64,000 bases of DNA from Bubalus kerabau (taxonomy: Eukaryota > Chordata > Mammalia > Artiodactyla > Bovidae), in the NCBI RefSeq assembly GCF_029407905.1, contig NC_073630.1:51547001-51611000 (forward strand), given 5' to 3'. Position numbers and translations under genes: made by a program. Shown here one piece after another: positions 22,128 to 32,558 of this stretch (position 1 is its first letter; the number at the start of each line of letters is the position of its first letter). The notes under the pieces are model-generated. The model was not told the DNA's origin. It worked only from the letters and a program-made list of their open reading frames with translations, and did not search any database.

Positions 22128-23020
22128 CTCAACCTTTGACGTGCGACTTTTACCCCTGAAGTTGTTAGGTGACTGCTTAGCCTTCACATTTTACTTTCTC
22201 ATTCCAGGCAAGGAAAAAATCAGAAATTTCAAAAGCTGTTTTTCTGAGAAGGTTCATCTTTTATTTCCAAAGGATTCCCTTGTCATCAAACATCCATTCC
22301 TGTCTCACTGCCCAGAAACAGACTAGACCACATCTCACTGGAAGAGAGCAGGGAGAACTGAGTATTCATTTTCTAGTTCCTCTGATAGAAGAAAGTAAAG
22401 GAGAAAGTGATTGGGCAATTCTTTGTATTAATTCATTCTTACTTATGTAGGCAGGGCCTACTGTGTTTAAGGCACAAAATGAACCTTATTTTTTTAAAGC
22501 TTATATTGTAGTTCTATGACATAGGCTATTAAGGAAATATGTAAAGTAGTTAAACATGGTATTGAAACGACCAAGAGGAAGAATGCGACTTTAAAGACTA
22601 TGGTGATAGCAGACCTCAGTAATAAAAGAGCATCTGGATGGAGACTTTAAAGTGTTGGAAGATGAAGCTATTTGGGTTTCTGACTTAGGGGTGTTTCAGT
22701 TAAAGGAAATGGTAAATCAGAATTCTGAGGCAGGATTATCTATGGTAATTATTGTGCCCAGTGATCTTCAGTGAGCATGATAGGGTGAAGGTGAGCAGAT
22801 AGGAGTGAGCTAGGGTATTTGGAAACATGGTCAGAGATGTAAAGCAGGTCTTTATAAGAGACTGTTATAAGTATGTCCTTTCTTATAAAATGGTAAATTA
22901 TTGAGGTGAGTGGAGGGGATTGGAGGAACTTGAAAAGAGTTTCTGCCATACTGTGCTACATAACATTGAGAACTATATTTGAAATAATTTATTCATCATG
23001 TTACACTATTATGTATGTTG
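22128..23020. repeat. Non-coding DNA with an old unclassified repeat
   Basis: 22128-22515 shows nothing recognisable. 22516-22960 looks like degenerate old mammalian repeat sequence of the same general kind as 6536-7380, though too diverged to name. No gene signal was seen. Confidence 0.3.
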
Positions 23021-23135
23021 TTTAAAGAAATAAAGCTCAGGAAATATATGTTACTTATAAAAAATTAAACACCTTATTAATAGCAGAACTGGGACACAGA
23101 GCCAAATGCTGTGCTTCCTGATTCTAGAAGGAATT
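23021..23135 (-). repeat. MIR SINE relic, minus strand
   Basis: The reversed MIR core is visible as 'gaaataaagctcaggaaat' followed by 'atagcagaactgggacacagagcc' and 'tgtgcttcctgattctag'. Confidence 0.6.
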
Positions 23136-23544
23136 TCCACTATACTTGCAGCCGTGTTTGTTTCCTCAATGTGGATAATGTCATTCTATCTTTATATTTA
23201 CTGTCTTGAAATTAAGTAAGTTTTCATTTTATTTTTATTAATCCTTTGTCAGTTAAAATATAGTACCAGTATACCAATCAGCCATGCATTTGTTCATTAA
23301 GCAACTGTTTATAGATTGCCTAGAGATTTTCTAGGCATTTTGGGAAATAGTGTCAGATAAGTTTAAATTGAGTGAGTTAACAAAGATAATAAAAATGTAA
23401 GTACATAAAATATTAGCCAGTAATAAATTCAATTCAGAATTAAAGAGATTGCTGGAACATTTTAACTCCCATTAAAATAACAGGAGTAAGGCCAACATTG
23501 CTGCAGTTCACTGGACAAGGAGGAAACTGGTGGGTTATACAGCT
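23136..23544. other. Non-coding DNA, nothing recognised
   Basis: AT-rich, without a nameable repeat or coding signal. Confidence 0.5.
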
Positions 23545-23990
23545 CTAGAAGTAGGCGGGTACTGGATACTGGTTACAAAGGCCAGGACGAAGAGTTAAAA
23601 TTGTATGCTAATATGATGGAAAACTATTAGAATGTTTTGAGTAAGATGGTATCAAGATCTGATTTATATTTTAAAAGATTATTGTGTGGGGACTTTCCTG
23701 GAAGTCTAGTGGTTGAGACTTCACTTTCAAATGCAGAGGGTATGGGTTGGATCCCTGGTCAGGAAGCTAAATCCTACATGTCTCATGGCCAAAAAAACCA
23801 AACATAAAACATAAGCAATATTGTAAAAAATTCAATAAAGACTTTAAAAATGGTCCACATCAAAAAAATCTTTAGAAAAAAAGATTATTACATTTGGACA
23901 ATGTTTTAGGTGGCACATTAGAAGCAGAGAAGCCACTAAGAAAGGATGGTATTTGGGACTAAGGTGGTAATAAGAGAAATGGAAAAAAGT
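23545..23990 (+). repeat. Old mammalian repeat split by a CHR-2 SINE
   Basis: The pattern 'atgatggaaaactattagaatgttttgagtaagatggtatcaagatctgatttatattttaaaag' is a degenerate widespread mammalian repeat that resumes after 23890 on the far side of a SINE. I cannot name the family with confidence. Confidence 0.4.
23685..23877 (+). mobile_element. CHR-2-type tRNA-derived SINE
   Basis: The head 'gggactttcctggaagtctagtggttgagac' and a B-box-like 'ggttggatccctgg' mark the tRNA-derived part. The tail reads 'aagcaatattgtaaaaaattcaataaagactttaaaaatgg'. This is the cetartiodactyl CHR family (older than Bov-tA). The duplication aaaagattatt flanks it at about 23673-23683 and 23878-23888. Confidence 0.85.
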
Positions 23991-24183
23991 TTTATGAGAC
24001 ATCTGAGACTGGCTTGATTTTCTTGTGGCAGACCTCTTTTAATGGTTTGTTTTTTTTTTTTTTTTTGCTTATTTCTGATCATTGTTTTTTGTTTTTTTTT
24101 TTAATTTATTTGTGGAATTTTTCTTTCTGGATACCTCTATGGAATTGGATACTTCTGAATACTTTCCTGGATACCAGTTACTT
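23991..24183. other. T-rich spacer
   Basis: Two long T runs lie at about 24050-24066 and 24089-24102, possibly tails of unseen minus-strand retroposons. Short frames on both strands are low-complexity. Confidence 0.4.
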
Positions 24184-24189
24184 GGATCT

Positions 24190-24453
24190 TGTCGAGACCA
24201 GCTCGAAATGCAGGGTTTCGAAAAGTGTGATACAGTGAGAGAATGAGAAATGAGACACAAGAATTCAGAGAAAAGCGAGGATCAGGGGACCAACACCACT
24301 CCAAGTTGAAAGTGCCAAAACTGAATCCAAGCCAGCTTTATATAAGCCAGCCATGAATGAAGGAATAAACGGGGAGTTAAACTATAACTCATATGGCCAT
24401 CAGGGCCAAAGAACAAAATGATCATTAACCACTGAGTAATTAGGAAACTAAAA
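24190..24453 (-). mobile_element. ERVK-like solo LTR, 3' half (minus strand)
   Basis: This is the 3' half of a minus-strand LTR that ends ...CTCGACA at 24190. The other half is 26065-26334, beyond an inserted BovB. The whole LTR starts TGTAGAAGAC at 26334 and is flanked by the 6-bp repeat ggatct at 24184-24189 and 26335-26340. A 6-bp duplication is typical of class II (beta/ERVK) elements. A minus-strand TATATAA box lies at about 24336-24345. Without the BovB the LTR is about 535 bp, and no internal proviral sequence is present. Confidence 0.7.
24336..24345 (-). promoter_or_regulatory. TATA box of the ERVK-like LTR
   Basis: On the minus strand the sequence reads cttatataaagc, a core-promoter match inside the LTR with about 145 bp left to the LTR 3' end. 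The BovB insertion at 24454-26064 now separates it from most of U3. Confidence 0.5.
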
Positions 24454-24483
24454 AAGATCTTCATGACCAAGATAATCACGATG

Positions 24484-25974
24484 GTGTGATCACTCACCTA
24501 GAGCCAGACATTCTGGAATGTAAAGTCAAGTGGGCCTTAGAAAGCATCACTACAAGCAAAGCTAGCAGAGGTGATGGAATTCCAGTTGAGCTATTTCAAA
24601 TCCGGTGATGGAATTCCAGTTGAGCTATTTCAAATCTTGAAAGATGATGCTGTGAAAGTTCTGCCCTCAATATGCCAGCAAATTTGGAAAACTCAGCAGT
24701 GGCCACAACTGGAAAAGGTCAGTTTTCATTACAATCCCAAAGAAAGGCAATGCCAAAGAATGCTCAAGCTACCGCACAACTGCACTCATCTCATAAGCTT
24801 GTAAAGTAATGCTCAAAATTCTCCAAGCCAGGCTTCAGCAATATGTGAGCCATGAACTTCCTGATGTTCAAGCTGGTTTTAGAAAAGGCAGAGGAACCAG
24901 AGATCAAATTGCCAACATCCGCTGGATCATGGAAAAAGCAAGAGAGTTCCAGAAAAACATCTATTTCTGCTTTATTGACTATGCCAAAGCCTTTGACTGT
25001 GTGGATCACAATAAACTGTGGAAAATTCTGAAAGAGATGGGAATACCAGATCACCTGACCTGCCTCTTGAGAAACCTATATGCAGGTCAGGAAGCAACAG
25101 TTAGAACTGGACATGGAACAACAGACTGGTTCCAAATAGGAAAAGGAGTATGTCAAGGCTGTATACTGTCACCTGCTTATTTAACTTCTATGCAGAGTAC
25201 ATCATGAGAAACGCTGGGCTGGAGGAAGCACAAGCTGGAAACAAGATTGCCGGGAGAAATATCAATAACCTCAGATATGCAGATGACACCATCCTCATGG
25301 CAGAAAGTGAAGAGGAACTAAAAAGCCTCTTGATGAAAGTGAAAGAGGAGAGTGAAAAAGTTGGCTTAAAGCTCAACATTCAGAAAACTAAGATTATGGC
25401 ATCTGGTCCCATCCCTTCATGGCAAATAGATGGGGAAACAGTGGAAACAGTGTCAGACTTTATTTTTTGGGGCTCCAAAATCACTGCAGATGGTGATTGC
25501 AGCCATGAAATTAAAAGACGCTTATTCCTTGAAAGTTATGACCAACCTAGATAGCATATTCAAAAGCAGAGGCATTACTTTGCCAATAAAGGTCCGTCTA
25601 GTCAAGGCTATGGTTTTTTCTGTGGTCATGTATGGATGTGAGAGTTGAACTGTGAAGAAAGCTGAGCACCGAAGAATTGATGTTTTTGAACTGTGGTGTT
25701 GGAGAAGACTCTTGAGAGTCCCTTGGACTGCAAGGAGATCCAACCAGTCCATTCTAATGGAGATCAGTCCTGGGTGTTCTTTGGAAGGACTGATGCTAAA
25801 GCTGAAACTCCAATACTTTGGTCACCTCATGTGAAGAGTTGACTCATTTGAAAAGGCTCTGATGTTGGGAGGGATTGAGGGCAGGAGGGGAAAGGGACGA
25901 CAGAGTATGAGATGGCTGGATGGCATCACTGACTCGATGGACATGAGTTTGGGTGAACTCTGGGAGTTGGTGAT
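24484..25974 (+). pseudogene. BovB reverse transcriptase pseudogene
   Basis: The coding remnant spans several frames (24571-24804, 24809-25207, 25150-25554, 25652-25834). Motif A is intact (FCFIDYAKAFDCVDHNKLW, about 24962-25018) and motif C is YADD (about 25275-25286). Damage includes the 34-bp duplication, a stop between 24804 and 24809, a base loss near 25172 (CILSP then frameshift) and a deletion near 25535. The MYGCES codon run ends in TGA at 25647-25649, where intact copies have Trp. It cannot encode a working enzyme. Confidence 0.9.
24570..24636 (+). repeat. 33-bp tandem duplication inside BovB
   Basis: The 33-bp block beginning ggtgatggaattccagttga occurs at 24570-24602 and again at 24604-24636, with one extra C at 24603. 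The period of 34 shifts the frame. No other BovB copy in the window shows it, so it arose in this copy. Confidence 0.95.
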
Positions 25975-26064
25975 GGACAGGGAGGCCTGGTGTGCTGCGA
26001 TTCATGGGGTCACAAAGAGTTGGACACGACTGAGCAACTGAACAGAACTAAACTGAACTGAATC

Positions 26065-26334
26065 AATAACAAATCAGTATCTAAGACTAATATTCTTATC
26101 TATAGATTTTCTACAAGATACATAAAACATGTGACTCTGAGACGCCAGTTGAGAAAGTCTGGGGTCGGTTTTCCGACCCCAGGATCATATCTTGTTTGCA
26201 CGATTATGAACTGTCCCCTCTGGACTTGTTCCAAGAGTCTCATGCCTTATATCATCCAGTTTATTAATAATTATAAATTTCTTCTGTGGCCCTTGCCAGG
26301 GCCTGCTTTTCTTTTATTCTTCCTGTCTTCTACA
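26065..26334 (-). mobile_element. ERVK-like solo LTR, 5' half (U3, minus strand)
   Basis: This is the 5' half of the LTR described at 24190-24453. On the minus strand it begins TGTAGAAGACAGGAAG at 26334 and runs to the BovB insertion. The duplication ggatct follows at 26335-26340. A palindromic segment ggggtcgg/ccgacccc lies at about 26161-26180. Confidence 0.68.
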
Positions 26335-26340
26335 GGATCT

Positions 26341-28242
26341 AACGCCTGACAAAATTTAAAAATGTATAAAATTGGATAGAACTACATTGGGCACAATAAA
26401 ACCGAAGATTTGAAAGGTTGGAAAGTACAATAAAGACAGAAAAGGAAATGGGCTTGTGTGATGCCAGGAAAATACACTGATTCTCTAATGGAAATGTCAG
26501 ATTTCTAGTTTTTAAAATAGTTTTATCTATTTTAAAGATGATAAAACTGTTCCATTGATTACCTATGTTACTGGAAAAATAAGTGATGGAATTGAAAATG
26601 AAAGGAATATAAAGCTACTCATAGATGAAAAGGGGAATGGATTCTTTACTCATTGAAAAAACCAATTCTGTAAATATATATTTAATATGTACCTTTTACA
26701 AATCATTCTGCTTGGGATTATGAAATAGAAGATTATTATTTTTTTAATTGAATGCGTTGAATTTGAGTACAATTGGAGAATAAGAAATACCTAATCATGA
26801 TCATCACTATACCACTATAATATGATCATCATTATACCACAAACAGGAGGAAAGATGTGTAAATTTCAGAAGAGTTTATCAATGAGAACATAATGCCAGC
26901 CAGTGGTGATTAGGAATGCATAAAAGCATCAAAAAGTGCTTCTTGTCCTTTTTGAGTATGATATAAGAAAAGGACCATTATCAACAAGGCTTTGAAAGCT
27001 AGAATAGTTAGCATATTGATTTTGACTTTTCTTCTTTTAATAGAAAGATAAGATGATTCATGTCTTGAATCACCAGGAGACAGGCACTTCTGTGAATCTA
27101 AATTATAATTTTTTTAAGTTGGTTAAATCTAGTTCTAGAGGCACAAGTTTATATTGATGCAGAGCATAAACGAATTACTCTCAGGCCCTGGCAATTGTGT
27201 ACGCAATAATTATAGCATAATGAGATAATGAAGAGACTCTGTCAGGCTTTTTTAGGCTGAGAGGCTTGAGGATACAAATATTTGAAAATGGAGAATACCA
27301 ATTAGTTTTCATGCTGCCCTATTAGTAGGATAGATAGTTACATTTTTTCAATTGTGCAATGAAATGAAGGCAGATGGGAAACAAACTGCAGCTCATATAG
27401 CGGTATTCGTGTTAAACAAGTCATGGCCATTATATGCTGGAAACAACACAGTAATTAAAAATCAGATTTCCTTGCCAGCAAAAGCCACCTCTGAACCACT
27501 GTGACTCAAGTGATACATAGTATAATGCTATTGCCTCAGTATTGTAGTCTCTCTATTGGCTTGAAATTAAGATACCAATTGTGACATTTGAAGTACTTAT
27601 GTAAAAAAAAAAAAAATCTTAGCATCCATTTATGTTAATTTCCATTATATTTATGTCCTAGCTATTTGATCTCAACCAGGCCTGGAAGGAGCGATTAAAC
27701 TGTATTTAAATTTATTCTGCTATGTAGGTGTCCAGTAAAATGAACATTGTAAGTAGTTCTGCTGTAGGGTTAATTTGTTCTGTAAAATTACACATATTTC
27801 TCCAGAGTATTCATTAGTGGAATAAAATAGTGAACTAATCTAGATTCTGAAGGATTATCATTATTGCCATGCAGATATCTTTGATAAAATTCCAGTTGGG
27901 ATTACTTCCCAGGGCCTGAATAAACAAAGTAAAATACTTCAAATCTCAGCTTGTGCATATATCTTACGAAAAACACAGATGAAGTTGCTGAGAATTGCAG
28001 CCCAGTCAAAAGGCTAGAAAGCTACATGCTGCAGTAGTTTAATGAAGAGTTTTTCAGTGATATTTTGATGCTCAACAGATAACTCTGGTGAGTGTTATTA
28101 AGACATAAATTAAACCTAAAATTCAACTATAATACTCAGCACTTTGCAGCAATTCAAATGCATTTTCAAGCATCCTTTGGCCTTTTGAGAGTAAAAATAA
28201 CATAAAAGTCGACAGTTCCTATAGGAAACAAGATATGTTGTA
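26341..28242. other. Repeat-poor AT-rich DNA, candidate conserved non-coding tract
   Basis: Apart from short A runs (27603-27615), no repeat family could be recognised over about 1.9 kb, in contrast to the dense block upstream. No coding frame of note occurs. Multiple TAAT/ATTA words and non-degenerate-looking sequence suggest slow evolution, but this is an impression without an alignment. Confidence 0.4.
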
Positions 28243-28253
28243 TCTTTAAACAC

Positions 28254-28526
28254 TGCTGCTGCTGCTAAGTCGCTTCAGTCGTGTCCGACTCTGTGTGACC
28301 CCATAGACGGCAGCCCACCAGGTTTCCCCGTCCCTGGGATTCTCCAGGCAAGAACACTGGAGTGGGTTGCCATTTCCTTCTCCAATGCATGAAAGTGAAA
28401 AGTGAAAGTGAAGTCGCTCAGTTGTGCCCGACTCTTAGCGAGCCCATGGACTGCAGCCTACCAGGCTCCTCCGCCCATGGGATTTCTCAGGCAAGAGTAC
28501 TGGAGTGGGGTGCCATTGCCTTCTCC
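28254..28526 (-). mobile_element. BovA2 dimeric SINE, minus strand
   Basis: The reversed dimer starts with the (TGC)n tail 'tgctgctgctgctaag' and has two 'ggagtggg' bodies (28359-28379 and 28500-28520). The linker 'gcatgaaagtgaaaagtg' sits between them. The duplication tctttaaacac flanks it at 28243-28253 and 28527-28537. Full length and little diverged. Confidence 0.94.
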
Positions 28527-28537
28527 TCTTTAAACAC

Positions 28538-29080
28538 ACACACAGCCATATACAGAAATATAAGGAAAATTAAAATTACATTAATAGTTATAAGCTTTTG
28601 AAAATATACATAAATTTTGCTATGATTTCCTATTTTATTTTTTGTTGTTATTTGTATTTTCTTTAGTTGTATTACAAAATATTCAAGTTGCGAAAATGTG
28701 TATAAAGTAAAACTTGGAAAATCCCAGCTCCTTTCTGTATTCTCCTTCTCCAAATTAGTAGGATGTGGCTTGCTGTGAATTTGTCCATTTCTTACTATAT
28801 TTGTTATCTTGCCTATACTGTATATACATAGATTTAGAATTTTTACTCATTGGATTAAGCCTTGTTTTGTTTTTTTTTTTTTTTTCCTGCAATTTGATCT
28901 TTTAAATTTAAGATTTGAAACAATTTTTTGAAGGAGACTAGTTAACTCACAGGATGGAACAAAAGAACTGAAACTTTAGGCAGTTCTGTCAGTATCAATA
29001 GCAGTAATTCGTTGATCAAACAAGGTCCTGAATTTGGTAGGAAATCTCTTAATTTTTCTATGCTAATTAAATTTTAAACT
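28538..29080. other. Non-coding DNA with a T run
   Basis: A T-rich run lies at about 28869-28885. Otherwise nothing was recognised. Confidence 0.45.
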
Positions 29081-29390
29081 GCTAGAAACTTGTAGAACTA
29101 TTGATAAACATTTATAAATAGCTTTTTTTGTTCAATATTTTTTTCACTAGTGTTTCTCCATATCTTGACACCATAATTTTAAAGCTTTCATGGCAGGTCA
29201 TTTCATGGCAGATTGTGGTTATAATTTACCTATTGCATTATTACATCATTCTACCTTTAACATTAGAGATTTACCCCTTTTTTCAGTCAATAAATCATGC
29301 TGTGATTAATATTATTAAGGATAAATCTTTTTTTCCCAGTTGAGTTCAATTTCTTAGCATAGACTCCCCTGAGTGAAATTATAGTTTAAA
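29081..29390 (-). repeat. Old L1M relic, minus strand
   Basis: The reversed L1 pattern 'caataaatcatgctgtgattaatattattaaggataaatc' followed by 'gactcccctgagtgaaatt' matches the region of old L1 copies that reads 'ctaggagtgaaattgctggg' in less diverged examples. Confidence 0.5.
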
Positions 29391-30136
29391 ACTATTAACA
29401 CTGTCAGATCATTTATAGCTTTTCATTTAAATTGAGGTTAAAGAGAGAACTCCTTTCTTTAAAGCTCTAAAATGATATTAAGAGCAATTGTGGTTGCCTA
29501 ATGAAATGAAAGCCTCTTAATAGTTTTGTTTTAAATGCTCCAGCTGATAAGATTTTCAATATTACTCTTCATTAATGCTGATTTTCTCTCATGGTTACCA
29601 AATTTATTATGTTCATGGCACTGCTATGGCTCTGTACACACTGGTAATTAAATACATTTTCTTTAGAAGCTCTGTTTATTTAGAATCTCTAGTGCATATT
29701 CAACTACACTGAAAGAAGAGATATCTCAAAAACATTATAAGGAAATTAAATCAGCTAATACTTTGCTGAATATGTTGAGAACCTTACTTGATTTACTACT
29801 AATGAGAAAAAGAAAGGCTTATATTTATATCATTTTCCCCACTATACCAAATCTTACTTTATGACTAATTGGTGTTCCTATATTTGTTAAGGTCCACTAA
29901 CAGATTTAATCTGTAAGAAGGAGATGGAGTAACTCCGAGAAGTGAAGAAAGACCTGAACAATTTTGAAGATGTCTGTTGACCTCTTCAGGCAGCTTCCAT
30001 AAATATAACTCAATTCTAGTGATCCCCAGTTTTTGCTGTTTCCCAGTCCAAATTTTACATACTCAATAATGAATATCCAAATGGGCTATATGTGATCCAG
30101 GCATAAAAATTTTAATGCACACTAGTTATTGGGGAC
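29391..30136. other. Repeat-poor DNA, nothing recognised
   Basis: No named repeat or gene was found. The sequence looks non-degenerate at 29400-29760 and could be checked for conservation together with 26341-28242. Confidence 0.4.
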
Positions 30137-30590
30137 TGTAGGAGAGTAAAATTTGCCACCTGAAATGTCTCTTTGGAATGCAGACATTTGGAACTGAAAA
30201 GTCAAGGACCAAAACCTCAGGAAGAAACATTGACCTTCCCTGTAACTGCCTATATAAATTTAATAGACAGAGGCCTTGTTATTGGAATCGAGCTGTCACC
30301 AGAGATATCTACAAAGAATATGGGTGAGGTGTGGTGGAAAAAACTCAGTAGCAATCAGGTTCCACTCTGGGTCCTATTGTCAGTGCTTGGTCCAGAAAAC
30401 ATTTATCTATGAAACATTTGCTTTTCCATCTTCATGTGAATTGCCTTCCTCCCCTTTGAAGTCCCAAACCATTACTCTCAACTTCTCTTGTCTTTAGCTG
30501 AAGATGGTTTTGAAGGTGACAGTTTTGCCCATTTTGATGAGTTGCTCAATGTTATTGGTCTCTCCCATGTATCGATGTTATTAAACTTTG
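30137..30590 (+). mobile_element. ERV LTR, 5' part (split by BovB)
   Basis: The LTR starts TGTAGGAGAG at 30137 and contains a 'cttctcttgtctttagctgaagatgg' block at about 30482-30507. An ATTAAA poly(A)-like signal with 'aaactttgtttaat' lies around 30581-30595. The rest is at 30919-31016. The family pattern is a known mammalian ERV LTR type that I cannot name securely. Frames at 30173-30412 and 30276-30497 lie inside it and are not genes. Confidence 0.5.
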
Positions 30591-30910
30591 TTTAATAAAG
30601 GAAATCAGTCCTTGAGTGTTCATTGGAAAGACTGATGCTGAAGCTGAATCTCCAATACTTTGGCCACTTGATGCAAAGAGCTGACTCATTTGAAAAGACC
30701 TGGATGCTGGGAAAGATAGAAGGCAGGAGGAGAAGGGGACGATAGAGGATGAGATGGTTGGATGGCATCACCGACTCAATGGACATGAGTTTGGGTAAAC
30801 TCCAGGAGTTGGTAACAGACACAGGGGACTGGCGTGCTGCAGTCCATGGGGTCGCAAAGAGTCAGACACCACTGAGCGACTGAACTGAACTGAACTGATG
30901 AACTGAACTG
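30591..30910 (+). mobile_element. BovB LINE 3' end inserted in an LTR
   Basis: About 320 bp of BovB 3' end: 'ctgatgctgaagctgaatctcc', 'gcaggaggagaaggggacg', then a longer tail with repeated CTGAA blocks. The duplication aaactttg at 30583-30590 and 30911-30918 marks the insertion site in the LTR R region. Older 3' subtype (gggaaagatagaaggc). Confidence 0.93.
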
Positions 30911-31016
30911 AAACTTTGATTTTCTCTTGTTGATCGCTTTCATGTCAATTCAGTTCTTAAAGCAACCATAAGAACCTAGAAGGGTGGAAAAATTTTTCTT
31001 CCTCCCTGGTATGACA
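30911..31016 (+). mobile_element. ERV LTR, 3' part
   Basis: The LTR resumes after BovB with 'tttgattttctcttgttgatc' and 'agaacctagaagggtgga', ending at TATGACA/CA near 31016. A flanking duplication was not found, so the ends are approximate. Confidence 0.45.
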
Positions 31017-31162
31017 CAAATCTGTAAGCTGGGTGGGTGAAAGAGTTACCATGAGAAGGTCACAACCCAACTGGCTTAATTAGTATCATTGACAATTTCT
31101 AAGAGTCTTGAAAGTGATTGGGAATTTCTGGGGTTTTTTTGCAATAAGTTTATTATAAGCTT

Positions 31163-31256
31163 TTAAAAAAAAACTTATTGGCATATAATTGATTTACAAT
31201 GTTGTGTTAGTTTAAGTGTACAGCAAAGTAAATCAGTTATACATATATCCACTCAT
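31163..31256 (-). repeat. L1-type 3' UTR relic, minus strand
   Basis: The sequence 'cttattggcatataattgatttacaatgttgtgttagtttaagtgtacagcaaagtaaatcagttatacatatat' is the reversed 3' UTR type common in artiodactyl L1 copies. Confidence 0.6.
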
Positions 31257-31402
31257 CTTAAAAAAATTTTACTTTGATTTTTTTATTTTTGGGGGGCCAT
31301 GTTGCACAGCATGAAGAATGTTAGTTCCTCAACTAGGGATCAAACCTGTGCTCCCTGAAGTGGAAGCATGGAGTCCTAACCACTGGACCACCAGGGAACT
31401 TC
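31257..31402 (-). mobile_element. CHR-2-type SINE, minus strand
   Basis: The reversed CHR head 'ctaaccactggaccaccagg' is at 31377-31396. It is preceded by a reversed B box 'agggatcaaacctgtgctcc' and a degenerate 3' tail with T runs. Older than the Bov-tA layer. Confidence 0.75.
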
Positions 31403-32220
31403 TGGGAAGTATTTTTATGATGTTCATCATGTAAATGAGAAAACAAGTTCAGAGACTGGTGGCAGCAAATTTGTTAGATTTGTCTCTTGAAAACTACTGG
31501 CATATTCAGTAGCCTCCAGTAAGTACATAACAGAGGTTTTTTCCTATTTTGGTCTTAGTCTCCAGGAGTCTTAGAAGTCTTAGAGTCAAATTAAACATTA
31601 ACCTCAACTAGAAACACATTTGGCTTTCTTTATGAGTTCTGGTCTTGATTTTTCAATTATCTCATTCATTATGCATGTCAATATAAAAATCTGTTCTATT
31701 TATTAGAAATATAAGTAAATCATAGAAAAAATAAGTAAATCATACAAAGTGTCTTTTTCATAGAGTTATGTAAGTTGGGGCTGATATTAAACGGAGTTCT
31801 ATGCACCAAAATAAATCTTTATATCTATTCAGCCATTACCCGATTGAGACTCAAAAGCATCCTCAAATCACTTTAAATTTCTACTTTTAAAATTTCTACT
31901 TCACTGTTATTTCCTTAGTTTTATTTTCTTATAATTTCTCAGGTTTAGTTACTGATAACAGTAATTTTTACTAATGCATTTTTAATTTGCCACTTAATCT
32001 ATTTTTACTTGACTTCCTAAACACAGGTTGTTAATCCCAAATGCTGCTGGGCATTTGCCTGCTAACAGGACGAGTGTAATCTATAAAGCATAACCTGTGT
32101 GGCAATAAAACATAGTTGGCTGTGTTTAATGATAGTTTTTATTCTAAAAAGTTACAGTCAGCTTGAATTAGGGAGGGTTTTCTTTTAAAGATGGAAATCA
32201 AGAAACAAAATATAGTTATA
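31403..32220. other. Non-coding DNA, nothing recognised
   Basis: AT-rich. No repeat family or gene was identified. Confidence 0.5.
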
Positions 32221-32291
32221 TGTGTTCACACATATATTCATATACATGTATATATTCATATTCACACACATATACACACACACACACACAG
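32221..32291. repeat. CA/TA-rich microsatellite
   Basis: Imperfect (CATA)n followed by a (CA)n run at about 32272-32290, directly abutting a SINE. Confidence 0.85.
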
Positions 32292-32473
32292 AGGCTTCTC
32301 TGGTGGCTCAGAGGATAAAGAATTCTTCTATACAGGAGACCCAGTTCAATCACTGGGTTGGTAAGATCCACTGGAGGAGGGTATGGAAACCCATTTTAAT
32401 TCTATGGACAGAGGAGCCTGGCAGGCTATAGTCCATCGGGTTGCCAGGAGTTGGACACAACTGAGTGACTGAG
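32292..32473 (+). mobile_element. Bov-tA SINE between two microsatellites
   Basis: Head 'ggcttctctggtggctcag', degraded B box, BovA body with a short deletion ('gaaacccattttaattctatgg') and end 'gttggacacaactgagtgac'. CA-type repeats lie on both sides, consistent with insertion into a pre-existing CA tract. Confidence 0.9.
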
Positions 32474-32490
32474 TATGTATGTATGCATAT

Positions 32491-32556
<66 letters not shown>
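32474..32556. repeat. Compound microsatellite: GTAT, (AC)n, (AT)n
   Basis: (GTAT)n at 32472-32484, an AC run at 32491-32510 and a TA run at about 32515-32550, then CACACA. Likely polymorphic. Confidence 0.92.

Positions 32557-32558
<2 letters not shown>

Larger units (their letters stand above)
24454..26064 (+). mobile_element. BovB LINE, 5'-truncated, inserted in the ERVK-like LTR
   Basis: The copy is 1.6 kb. It starts at the 'aaaaagatcttcatgacc' region upstream of the RT domain and ends at the tail near 26064. The 3' sequence is intermediate between the two subtypes (ggagggattgagggc but gacatgagtttggg). No convincing target duplication was found at the inner junctions. A 33-bp tandem duplication lies at 24570-24636. 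Orientation is opposite to the host LTR. Confidence 0.92.

Noticed and set aside
24052..24102. Poly(T) runs as terminators
   Set aside because: This is vertebrate nuclear DNA with no adjacent Pol III gene in the right orientation. They are more likely retroposon tail remnants or simple repeats.
30173..30497. 79- and 73-codon overlapping frames as an exon
   Set aside because: They lie inside an ERV LTR and no splice signals fit a conserved exon.
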